A stretch of DNA of 64,000 nucleotides from an uncultured Alphaproteobacteria bacterium (GTDB taxonomy: Bacteria; Pseudomonadota; Alphaproteobacteria; GCA-2731375), in contig CATOSZ010000003.1 in NCBI GenBank assembly GCA_951812805.1, positions 186,001 to 250,000 of the forward strand. The letters are read 5' to 3'. Below, piece after piece: positions 36,488 through 43,775 of this stretch; position 1 is the first letter of the stretch; each line of letters begins with the position of its first letter. The translations under genes were made by a program, and so were the position numbers. The notes under the pieces are model-generated. The model saw nothing but the letters and a program-made list of their open reading frames with translations, had not been told where the DNA came from and did no database searches.

Positions 36488-37369
36488 TCACCCCATCGCC
36501 AGCATCTCGCGGACGTCGTCCGGTGTCGCGACCTCACGGCCGGCGGCGCGGGCCATGTCGGCGACGCGGGCGACCAGCTCGGCGTTGGAGGGCCGGCCGA
36601 TCTCGTCATAGTGATAGTCGCCGAGGCCGATCGAGACGTGGCCGCCCCGCTCGATGATCATTGGCGTCACGCCCAGCAGATCGCCGCCGAAGTTGCAGGC
36701 TGCCCAGTGCAGGCTGCCGTCGGCCGGCGGCAACATATCGAGATGGGCGCGCAGGCCTTCGGGCGTGCCCGGGTGGCCGGCCAGCACCTCGCCGTCGGTC
36801 AGCACGAAGAGCATGAAGGCCGGCGTCGGCACCGCGCCGGTCTCCATCAGTGCCAGCGCCTGGCGGGTGAAGCCGATGTTCCAGGAGACGAGATAATGCT
36901 TCACGCCCACCTGGCCGATCTCCCGCGCGAAGTGCTGCAGCGTGCCGGTCGAGTTGCGATAGATCAGATCCGTCGTGTGGAACCGCTTCTCGTCCCGGAG
37001 GTAGCGGTCGATGTTGGTGCTGCCGGTATCCATCGGCGCGAAGTCGGGCCGGGTTTCCGGGTTCGCCGCCATCTCCACGACATGGCCGACGCGGGTCTCG
37101 GGCGGTGCGTCGAGGGTGACGAAACCGAGCGTGGGGTGGGTGAGAATATCGCTCGCCGCCTTGATGCGGCGGATCCCTTCCGCATAGGTCTCGGCGTCGT
37201 GTGCCGGGCGGCCGTCGTCCTGGCGCGCATGGAAGTGTGCGATCGACGCGCCGGCCTCGCGGCAGGCCGCCGCGTCGGCGGCAATTTCCGCCGGCGTCCA
37301 GGGCACCTGCGGATTGACGTCGCGCATGGCGTATTCGTTGATGCGCGCCTCGATGATGAGCTTGCCCAT
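36488..37369 (-). CDS. BKACE-family 3-keto acid cleavage enzyme
   Basis: Beta-keto acid cleavage enzyme (DUF849, 3-keto-5-aminohexanoate cleavage type), 293 residues; these zinc-dependent TIM-barrel enzymes split a beta-keto acid with acetyl-CoA to give acetoacetate and a CoA ester. Visible: the metal-binding HFHAR (about 46-50), an upstream NEYAMRDVNPQVPW, and GHVSIGLGDYHYDE near the C-terminus. The substrate in this family varies and cannot be inferred. It forms a two-gene minus-strand unit with the CMD-family gene four bases upstream. Confidence 0.9.
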   Translation of the reverse strand: MGKLIIEARINEYAMRDVNPQVPWTPAEIAADAAACREAGASIAHFHARQDDGRPAHDAETYAEGIRRIKAASDILTHPTLGFVTLDAPPETRVGHVVEMAANPETRPDFAPMDTGSTNIDRYLRDEKRFHTTDLIYRNSTGTLQHFAREIGQVGVKHYLVSWNIGFTRQALALMETGAVPTPAFMLFVLTDGEVLAGHPGTPEGLRAHLDMLPPADGSLHWAACNFGGDLLGVTPMIIERGGHVSIGLGDYHYDEIGRPSNAELVARVADMARAAGREVATPDDVREMLAMG

Positions 37370-37373
37370 GGGG

Positions 37374-37703
37374 TCAGTCCTCCTCCGCCTCGCAGATTTC
37401 CCGGGCGATCGCGGCGCCGGTCAGGGCGGCCGGCCAGCCGGCATAGATCGCCAGATGGGTCATTACTTCGACGATCTCGTCCTTGGTGACGCCGTTGCCC
37501 AGCGCCCGGGCGACATGGCCGCGGATCTGTCGTTCCCGGCCAAGCGACACCAGGCTCGCCAGCGTGATCAGGCTGCGATCGCGTTTCGACAGGCCCGGCC
37601 GCTCCCAGATGTCGGCGTAGGCGACCTCCTCGGTCAGTTCCACCAGTTTCGGCGCGAAACCGCGCACCGCGTCGCGGCCGGCGGTGATCGACGTCTTGGC
37701 CAT
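37374..37703 (-). CDS. Carboxymuconolactone decarboxylase-family protein
   Basis: Small helical CMD-family protein, 109 residues. The conserved stretch RDRSLITLASLVSLGRERQI and GVTKDEIVEVMTHLAIYAGW matches 4-carboxymuconolactone decarboxylase-like members rather than the AhpD group, since no CxxC is present. ATG 37703 has GGGAGGGAG before it. It is cotranscribed with the BKACE gene. Function in aromatic or keto-acid catabolism is inferred from family and neighbours. Confidence 0.85.
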   Translation of the reverse strand: MAKTSITAGRDAVRGFAPKLVELTEEVAYADIWERPGLSKRDRSLITLASLVSLGRERQIRGHVARALGNGVTKDEIVEVMTHLAIYAGWPAALTGAAIAREICEAEED

Positions 37704-37814
37704 GGCGTTCTCCCTCCCCTGATTGTCCCCGGAGTGTACAGGCCTCGCCCCATTGGCCAAGGGGCGGCAAACCGGCTAGCTTCGCGCTCAGGACGGTCGG
37801 AGGAGGCGAGAGAC

Positions 37815-38756
37815 ATGAGCGGTGCAATCGAATTCGGCCTCGACGTCGGTGTCTATGGCCCGCTCGCCCTGCCGATGCATATCCTCCCGCTGGCGCAACA
37901 GGCGGAGGCGGCCGGCTTTTCCTCACTCTGGCTCGCGGACCATGTGGTCTTCCCCAAGCAGTATGATTCGAAATACCCCTACAGCCCGACCGGCAGCTTT
38001 CCCGTGGAAGCGACGGAGCCGTTGATGGAGCCGATCGCGACCATGGGCGTGCTGGCCGGTGCGACCTCGCGCCTGCGCCTCGGCACCGCCGTGCTGGTCA
38101 TGCCCTACCGCAACCCGGTTCTGCTGGGCCGCCTGCTGGCGACCATCGACCAGTTCGCGGGCGGACGTGTCGTGCTCGGCGCCGGCGTCGGCTGGCTGGA
38201 GGAGGAGTTCGTCGCCCTCGACGCCCGTGATTTCGCCGCCCGCGGCGCCGTTACCGACGAATGCCTCGAGATCGTCAAGTTGGTCGCCGGCGGCGGCCTG
38301 GTCGAATACCACGGTGAGCACTACGCCTTCGAGCCGATCGAATGCCATCCCGGCTCGATCGCCCGCCCGCACCCGCCCATCCTCATCGGCGGCACCAGCA
38401 ACCGGGCGCTGCGCCGGGTCGTACAGCAGGGCGACGGCTGGCTCTCGGTCTCGCTGGACGTGGCCGGCTTGGGCGAGCATCTCGGGCGCCTGAAGACGCT
38501 TTGCGAGAAGCACGGACGCGATTTCGACGGGCTGGAGTTGCAGCACAAGATCTTCCTTTCGATCGGCGAAGAAAAGACTTCGGTCGACGGCACGCGCGCG
38601 CTCGGCACCGGCAGCGCGGAAATCATTCGCGACGACGTCAAGCGCATCGCCGATCTCGGCTTTTCGGGCGTCATCATGCGCTATATCGGCCGCGACGCGG
38701 AAGAACAGCGGGTGCAGATCGACCGCTTCGCCACCGACGTCATGGCCAAGGTTTGA
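37815..38756 (+). CDS. TIGR03619-type (F420-like) LLM-class oxidoreductase
   Basis: Luciferase-like oxidoreductase, 313 residues, of the TIGR03619 family usually predicted to use F420, though alphaproteobacterial members may use flavins. Motifs: FSSLWLADHVVFPKQYDS (about 36-53), LRLGTAVLVMPYRNPVLL (about 89), GGRVVLGAGVGWLEEEF (about 116-132) and RPHPPILIGGTSNRAL (about 182). AGGAGGCGAG precedes ATG 37815. It is the second LLM gene in the cluster, 11 bases before the dehalogenase-like gene. Confidence 0.87.
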   Translation: MSGAIEFGLDVGVYGPLALPMHILPLAQQAEAAGFSSLWLADHVVFPKQYDSKYPYSPTGSFPVEATEPLMEPIATMGVLAGATSRLRLGTAVLVMPYRNPVLLGRLLATIDQFAGGRVVLGAGVGWLEEEFVALDARDFAARGAVTDECLEIVKLVAGGGLVEYHGEHYAFEPIECHPGSIARPHPPILIGGTSNRALRRVVQQGDGWLSVSLDVAGLGEHLGRLKTLCEKHGRDFDGLELQHKIFLSIGEEKTSVDGTRALGTGSAEIIRDDVKRIADLGFSGVIMRYIGRDAEEQRVQIDRFATDVMAKV

Positions 38757-38767
38757 GGAGAGGCGCC

Positions 38768-39484
38768 ATGGCGCGAGAGGGTATCAAGGCCTGCGTGTTC
38801 GACGTCTTCGGCACCGTGGTCGATTGGCGAGGCTCCGTCACCCGCGAGGGCGAGGCCCTCGGCCGGGCCAAGGGCATCACCCTCGACTGGGAGCAGTTCG
38901 CCCGCGACTGGCGCGCCCTCTATCAACCGGCGATGGAGAAGGTTCGGAGCGGCCAGATGGGCTTCGTCAAGCTCGACGTGCTCCATCGCATGAACCTGGA
39001 CGAGCTGTTGCAACGCCACGGCATCGACGGCCTCACCGAAGATGAAATCGACGACTTCAATCGGGCGTGGCACCGCCTCGATCCCTGGCCGGACGTGGTC
39101 GAAGGGCTGACCCGGCTGAAGTCGCGCCATATCATCGCGACGCTTTCCAATGGCAACGTCGCGCTGATGGTCAACATGGCGAAGCGCGCCGGCATGCCCT
39201 GGGATACCATCCTGGGCGCGGAGGTGGCGCGTCACTACAAGCCGCAGCCGGGGGCCTATCTCAACGCCGTCGACTATTTGAGCCTCGAGCCGCAAGAAGT
39301 TTTGATGGTCGCCGCCCACAACGACGACCTCGTGGCCGCGACGGACTGCGGGTTGTCGACCGCCTTCGTCGCCCGGCCCAACGAATACGGCCCCGACCAG
39401 GACCGCGATTTCGAAGCGATCCACGACTTCGATTACGTCGCTACCGATTTCTGCGATCTCGCCGATCAGCTCGGCTGCCCCTGA
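38768..39484 (+). CDS. Haloacid dehalogenase type II
   Basis: HAD-superfamily L-2-haloacid dehalogenase-type hydrolase, 238 residues. Nucleophile Asp in CVFDVFGTVVDWR (about 10-22), motif II in TLSNGNVALM (about 124), Lys in HYKPQPGAY (about 156) and the terminal acidic motif AAHNDDLVAA (about 180). Type II dehalogenases hydrolyse 2-haloacids such as chloroacetate; whether the substrate here is halogenated is unknown. It lies between the LLM and sulfurtransferase genes on the plus strand. Confidence 0.87.
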   Translation: MAREGIKACVFDVFGTVVDWRGSVTREGEALGRAKGITLDWEQFARDWRALYQPAMEKVRSGQMGFVKLDVLHRMNLDELLQRHGIDGLTEDEIDDFNRAWHRLDPWPDVVEGLTRLKSRHIIATLSNGNVALMVNMAKRAGMPWDTILGAEVARHYKPQPGAYLNAVDYLSLEPQEVLMVAAHNDDLVAATDCGLSTAFVARPNEYGPDQDRDFEAIHDFDYVATDFCDLADQLGCP

Positions 39485-39498
39485 AGGAACCTGCGCCC

Positions 39499-40368
39499 AT
39501 GTCCGATTACGCCCACCCGGAACTGTTGATCGAAACGGCGGAGCTGGCCGAACGGCTCGGCGCGCCGGAACTTCGCGTCTTCGACTGCACGACCCATCTC
39601 GATCCGCATCCCGAACGCGTCTACACCCCACGCCCCGGGCGGGAGGATTACGAGGCCGGACATATTCCCGGCGCCGCCTTCATCGACCTGCAGGGCGATC
39701 TTTCGCGGCCGGCCGACAGCATGCTGCGCTTTACCTTTCCCACGCCCGAGCACTTCGCCGAGGCGATGTCGCGGCTCGGCGTCGGGCCCGAGCACGAGGT
39801 CGTGCTCTACAGCACCGCGAAGACCCAGTGGGCGACGCGGATCTGGTGGATGCTGCGCGCCTTCGGGTTCGAACGCACCCGGGTGCTGAACGGCGGCTTC
39901 GCCAAATGGCGGGCCGAGGGGCGAGCGGTCGACGAGGGCGCCGCCCACTATCCCCCGGCACACTTCGCCGCTTCGCTCCGCCCCGACATGGTGGCCTACC
40001 GGGACGACGTGCTGGCCGGGCTGAAGGACGACGCCTGCCTGGTGGTGAATGCACTGGCCGCCGACAAACACCGCGGCGAGGGCATTCCCTATGGCCGCCC
40101 CGGCCGCATCGCCGGCTCCGTCAACCTGCCGGCGGACGACCTGCTGGACGACGAGGGCTGTTTCCTGCCGGCGGACCGGTTGCGGGCCCACTTCGAGGGC
40201 CTCGGCATCGGGCCGGACAAGAAGGTGATCACCTATTGCGGCGGCGGCATCGCGGCGACGGCGGACAGCTTCGCCCTGGCGCTACTCGGCCATCCGGACG
40301 GCGCCATGTACGACAATTCGATGTCGGAATGGGCGAACGACGACGCCCTGCCGATGGCGACGGGCTGA
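39499..40368 (+). CDS. Sulfurtransferase (rhodanese / 3-mercaptopyruvate type)
   Basis: Tandem rhodanese-domain sulfurtransferase, 289 residues. The inactive N-terminal domain ends around 140 (YEAGHIPGAAFIDLQGDLS, then TQWATRIWWMLRAFGF); the C-terminal domain has the catalytic loop ITYCGGGIAATADSFALALL (about 243-262). The active-site loop CGGGIAAT differs from both CRKGVT (thiosulfate) and CGSGVTA (mercaptopyruvate), so donor specificity is open. It may serve sulfane transfer or cyanide detoxification. Confidence 0.87.
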   Translation: MSDYAHPELLIETAELAERLGAPELRVFDCTTHLDPHPERVYTPRPGREDYEAGHIPGAAFIDLQGDLSRPADSMLRFTFPTPEHFAEAMSRLGVGPEHEVVLYSTAKTQWATRIWWMLRAFGFERTRVLNGGFAKWRAEGRAVDEGAAHYPPAHFAASLRPDMVAYRDDVLAGLKDDACLVVNALAADKHRGEGIPYGRPGRIAGSVNLPADDLLDDEGCFLPADRLRAHFEGLGIGPDKKVITYCGGGIAATADSFALALLGHPDGAMYDNSMSEWANDDALPMATG

Positions 40369-40377
40369 GGTGTCGAC

Positions 40378-40890
40378 ATGCCACGCATCTATGTCTCCAA
40401 CCTCGCCGACCTCGACGTGCACCTCGAGCGGGTCCGGCCGAGCCATCTGGTCTCCATGCTGGCGGACGACGAGTTTCCCGAGACGCCGACCTGGATGGCG
40501 ACGGAACGCCACCTCCGCCTGCAGTTCCACGACATTCCCGAGCCGCGCCCCGGCCAGTCGCCGCCCAAGGCACGCCATATCCGACAACTGATCGACTTCG
40601 CGCAGGGCTGGGACAGCGAGGCGCCGATCATCGTCCACTGTTTCGCCGGCGTCAGCCGCTCGAGCGCCGCGGCCCTGACGGTGCTGGCGCTGAACAACCC
40701 GGGGCGCGAGGCCGCGGCGGCGCAATTGCTCCGCGCGCGCTCGCCGCATGCGCTGCCCAATCCCCTGATGGTCGGGCTGATCGACACGGAACTCGGACTG
40801 GATGGCCGCCTCGTCGATGCGGTCGGCGCGATGGGCGAGCCGGACTTTTCGACCATGGGCACCCTGGTGGAACTGCCGGCGAAGCTCTGA
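40378..40890 (+). CDS. Dual-specificity/tyrosine phosphatase-like protein
   Basis: Cysteine-based phosphatase-fold protein, 170 residues. The P-loop CX5R is complete: HCFAGVSRSSAAALTVLAL (about 83-101), and an upstream Asp-rich region (LQFHDIPEPRPG, about 46) may supply the general acid. Bacterial genes annotated as tyrosine phosphatase family are of this size. Substrate (protein, phosphoinositide-like or nucleotide) is unknown. It starts nine bases after the sulfurtransferase stop. Confidence 0.8.
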   Translation: MPRIYVSNLADLDVHLERVRPSHLVSMLADDEFPETPTWMATERHLRLQFHDIPEPRPGQSPPKARHIRQLIDFAQGWDSEAPIIVHCFAGVSRSSAAALTVLALNNPGREAAAAQLLRARSPHALPNPLMVGLIDTELGLDGRLVDAVGAMGEPDFSTMGTLVELPAKL

Positions 40891-40969
40891 TGTCGGCCGA
40901 TCGTCCGCTTCGTTGTTCCGGTGCCGTCCCTGTGGCAGGTTGACCGCATCCTGGAGGGGAGGAACGTTC

Positions 40970-41887
40970 GTGCATACCCATACCTTCGCCGGTGGCTGGT
41001 TCGATCGCGCCGGCCACATTCGCCGCGACGACCTGTGGCTGCAGGCCCAGAAGCGCCGCGAGGATGCCCGTTACCTGGTGATGTCGCGACTGCGCGCCTT
41101 GATGACCGTCGACGGCGACATCGAGGTCTCCTGGCGGAGCGGCGACGAGGTCCGCCCCTTCCTCGAGGCCGACTGCATGGTCGTGCTGCTGGGCCTGCAC
41201 GAGGGCGTGCCGCACTTCGCGATCGATATTTCCCGCTCCGAGGATCCGCGCGCCTTTCCGGAATTCGGCCGCTACCTCGATGTCCGCTCGGCGGCGAGCC
41301 AGGCCGCGGGTGAACAGGCCGCGGTCTTGAGCCAGGCGCGCTCGCTGCTCGACTGGCACGCGCGCCACGGTTACTGCGCCGTCTGCGGTCGGCCGACCGT
41401 GCCACACGAAGCGGGCTACATGCGCCAGTGCCTATCCGAGGATTGCCGTGCCCAGCATTTCCCGCGCACCGATCCGGTGACGATCATGTTGATCTTCGAC
41501 GAGGACGACAACGTCCTGCTCGGCCGCCAGCCCCGATTCGATGATGGCGTCTATTCCGCCCTCGCAGGCTTCGTCGAGCCCGGCGAAAACATCGAGGAAG
41601 CGGTCATGCGCGAGGTGATGGAGGAGGTCGGCATCACGATTGACCGGGTGCGCTACCATTCCTCGCAACCCTGGCCGTTTCCCTCGTCCCTGATGATCGG
41701 CTGCTTCGCCTACGCCCGTGACAAGGAGATCCATCTCGATCAGCAGGAGTTGCAGGACGCCCGCTGGTTCACCCGCTTGCAAGCCGCCGCCATGGTGGAA
41801 AATTGGGACGACAAGGGGGCGACGCGCATGCCGCCGCCACTCTCCATCGCGCATCAATTGGCCCGGGGCTGGCTGCGTGGTGATTGA
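40970..41887 (+). CDS. nudC: NADH pyrophosphatase / NAD-cap decapping hydrolase
   Basis: Nudix hydrolase, 305 residues, hydrolysing NAD(H) to NMN and AMP and removing NAD caps from RNA. A zinc ribbon (CAVCGRPTVP to LSEDC, about 134-157) precedes the Nudix box GFVEPGENIEEAVMREVMEE (about 199-218), and the NADH-specific SQPWPFPSSLMIG (about 235) is present. The start is GTG 40970, with GGAGGGGAGG upstream. Well-conserved housekeeping gene at the end of the plus-strand cluster. Confidence 0.93.
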   Translation: MHTHTFAGGWFDRAGHIRRDDLWLQAQKRREDARYLVMSRLRALMTVDGDIEVSWRSGDEVRPFLEADCMVVLLGLHEGVPHFAIDISRSEDPRAFPEFGRYLDVRSAASQAAGEQAAVLSQARSLLDWHARHGYCAVCGRPTVPHEAGYMRQCLSEDCRAQHFPRTDPVTIMLIFDEDDNVLLGRQPRFDDGVYSALAGFVEPGENIEEAVMREVMEEVGITIDRVRYHSSQPWPFPSSLMIGCFAYARDKEIHLDQQELQDARWFTRLQAAAMVENWDDKGATRMPPPLSIAHQLARGWLRGD

Positions 41888-41938
41888 ACGTCCTGCCGTA
41901 TACGACCTGCTCAAAATGGGCGGTCGCCGGCCGCCGTG

Positions 41939-42799
41939 TTAGGACGCGTGAGCGATTTCCCGGAACCGGATTCGATCGGCCTGGGTCAGAATCTCATCCG
42001 ATGACATCCCTTCGATGGGATAATTCACCAAGGAGACGGAGTATTCCGGCTTGATCGTAACGTCGTCGCCGAACACCTGGAGCGCCGCGAGTTCATCGTG
42101 AATGCGGGCGGCGAACGGCTCGCACTTGTCCCAATAGGTATTCTGCAACAAGGCGCAGAACTCGTCGTCCTCCACCCGGGCGACCAGATCGCTTTGCCGG
42201 ATGGCGACCGAGAGGACACGGGCGATTTCGATCATCAGGTTCTGCGCCGGCGTAAAGCCCTCACGGGCGTAAATTTCGTGGTAGTTGTGCACCGTCACAT
42301 AGAGCAAGGCGCCCTGACTGCCCGTTCGTACCGCGTCGGACAGGATGATGCGGTAGAACTGGTCGAAGCTGGCCCGATTGACGATGCCGGTGGCACCATC
42401 GCGGCTGACGCCTTCCCGCAACTCGTCCTCGAGATTCAGCAGGCGCTTGCCGTTCTTCATCCGTAGGCGCAGTTCGACCGTATTGAGTGGTTTCGTCAAA
42501 TAGGCGTCGGCGCCGGCTTCCAGGCCGGCCAGCAGGTTCTCCTTCTCCGCATAGGCGGTATAGAAGATGATGTAGGTATAACGAGGCCGCTTCAAACGGC
42601 GGATCTTGGTGCAAAGCGCCGGGCCGTTGATCCCTTCGAGATCCCAATCCAGGATCACCATGCGGAACGGTTCCTTGCGGACCCGTTCGAAGGCGCTCGT
42701 TCCATCCGCTTCGATGACGACGCTATGGCCCCAGCGCTCCAGCTTGGTCTTCAGCAAGCGCGCAAACAAATGGTCCGCGTCGACGACGAGGATTTTCAT
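41939..42799 (-). CDS. Response regulator with degenerate GGDEF domain
   Basis: Two-domain regulator, 286 residues. The receiver domain (about 1-120) has the phosphoacceptor Asp in VILDWDLEG (about 51), Thr in FYTAYA and Lys in LTKPLN. The C-terminal domain (about 130-280) is GGDEF-like, but the signature site reads RVEDDEFCA, so GG(D/E)EF is lost and diguanylate cyclase activity is unlikely. It could still bind c-di-GMP or signal by contact. It borders the pilus locus and may control it. Confidence 0.82.
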   Translation of the reverse strand: MKILVVDADHLFARLLKTKLERWGHSVVIEADGTSAFERVRKEPFRMVILDWDLEGINGPALCTKIRRLKRPRYTYIIFYTAYAEKENLLAGLEAGADAYLTKPLNTVELRLRMKNGKRLLNLEDELREGVSRDGATGIVNRASFDQFYRIILSDAVRTGSQGALLYVTVHNYHEIYAREGFTPAQNLMIEIARVLSVAIRQSDLVARVEDDEFCALLQNTYWDKCEPFAARIHDELAALQVFGDDVTIKPEYSVSLVNYPIEGMSSDEILTQADRIRFREIAHAS

Positions 42800-42977
42800 G
42801 TCCCGCCCCCACGTAATGCCATTGCGCGGCCTTGCTCAGGAGTTGTCGGGATCGATCCCCCTCCCATATTTATTGGCGTTTTGGATCGCGCAACACGATC
42901 ATGCGCTTTCCAGGCCGTTCGGTCAACTCGTACCGTCGCCACGATCGGAGATCCCACGCCGTGACGACGACGTGCCG

Positions 42978-43556
42978 CTAGTTGGCCGGTGCCCACGGCG
43001 GACGTGACGAGCCGGAATTACTGGCCGGCGCCGGCTGTTGCTGTTGCGTGGCCGCCGCAGCGGCAGCGGCGGCAGCGGTTGCCGCGGCGGCATCGTCGGC
43101 TTGGCCTTCGTCTTCATCGCCACCGGCCGGCGCCTGCTGCCCGCGGGAGATAGAGGCACCCGCCGCGTGCGGATTGGGCACACCGGCACAGCGCGGATTG
43201 CAGCTGAACGTCGTCTCGGCCCGGCCGCGGGTCAGCGTGACATGGCGTGCTTCTTCGGGAACGACGACGATTGGCACATGCATCATCGTTTCACCCTCGC
43301 CGTCGAGTAGATGCATACTCGTCTCGCCGGTCTGACGACCGATCAAGAAGGCGATGTCGTTTCGTTCGAGGATGATATCGACATAGGCCGGGTTGCCGAT
43401 GAAGATCACTTCCGGCCGCTCCTCCAACCGAAGCAGCGTGGTTTTGCCGACGACGACCTTGATCGGATCGCCAGACTGAGCGGTGGCCGACGTGTTAAAC
43501 AGAATCACCGCGCCCAGAAGCGCGAGTATTCCCGATAGTCCGCGGAGGCGAGTCAT
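42978..43556 (-). CDS. Stand-alone CpaC/RcpA N-terminal-domain protein
   Basis: Exported protein of 192 residues with a signal peptide (LSGILALLGAVILFNTSATA). Residues about 30-100 match the N-terminal pilus assembly domain of CpaC: KVVVGKTTLLRLEERPEVIF then GNPAYVDIILERNDIAFLIG parallels the same region of the CpaC in this locus. The rest is a low-complexity Ala- and Gln-rich tail with a Cys pair (SCNPRCAGV). It lacks the secretin domain. It may cap or pilot the Flp secretin in the periplasm. A promoter candidate lies at 43599-43627. Confidence 0.78.
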   Translation of the reverse strand: MTRLRGLSGILALLGAVILFNTSATAQSGDPIKVVVGKTTLLRLEERPEVIFIGNPAYVDIILERNDIAFLIGRQTGETSMHLLDGEGETMMHVPIVVVPEEARHVTLTRGRAETTFSCNPRCAGVPNPHAAGASISRGQQAPAGGDEDEGQADDAAAATAAAAAAAAATQQQQPAPASNSGSSRPPWAPAN

Positions 43557-43598
43557 AGATCAGCTCACAGTAATTCCCAATAACCGTCTCGAATCCCA

Positions 43599-43627
43599 AG
43601 CATAATTAGAAGTGATCCGATAGACAA
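43599..43627 (-). promoter_or_regulatory. Promoter candidate for the CpaC-N-like gene
   Basis: Minus-strand TTGTCT (43627-43622) and TATGCT (43604-43599) are separated by 17 bases, about 43 bases before ATG 43556. It lies in an AT-richer 219-base divergent region shared with the TPR-SPOR gene. Confidence 0.45.
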
Positions 43628-43659
43628 CGGTATTGCATCGGTGGATTTGGTATAAAGTC

Positions 43660-43687
43660 TTGGCAGACGATCGAGCGTGTGTAATAG
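43660..43687 (+). promoter_or_regulatory. Promoter candidate for the TPR-SPOR gene
   Basis: TTGGCA (43660-43665) and TAATAG (43682-43687) with a 16-base spacer, about 90 bases before ATG 43776. Resemblance-based inference; another AT-rich box (TATAAA at 43651-43656) is close by. Confidence 0.4.
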
Positions 43688-43775
43688 GACACACTCGGAA
43701 ATGGGACGATCCAGGGCCGTCGGTTCCGGTACCTTCCGTTTTCAATGCCGCTCGTCGGGATCAGGGGGTTACCAG

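Noticed and set aside
43030..43110. Repetitive GCC/GGC-rich stretch as a tandem repeat or CRISPR-like array
   Set aside because: It encodes the Ala- and Gln-rich tail of the CpaC-N-like protein; units are irregular and no spacers exist.
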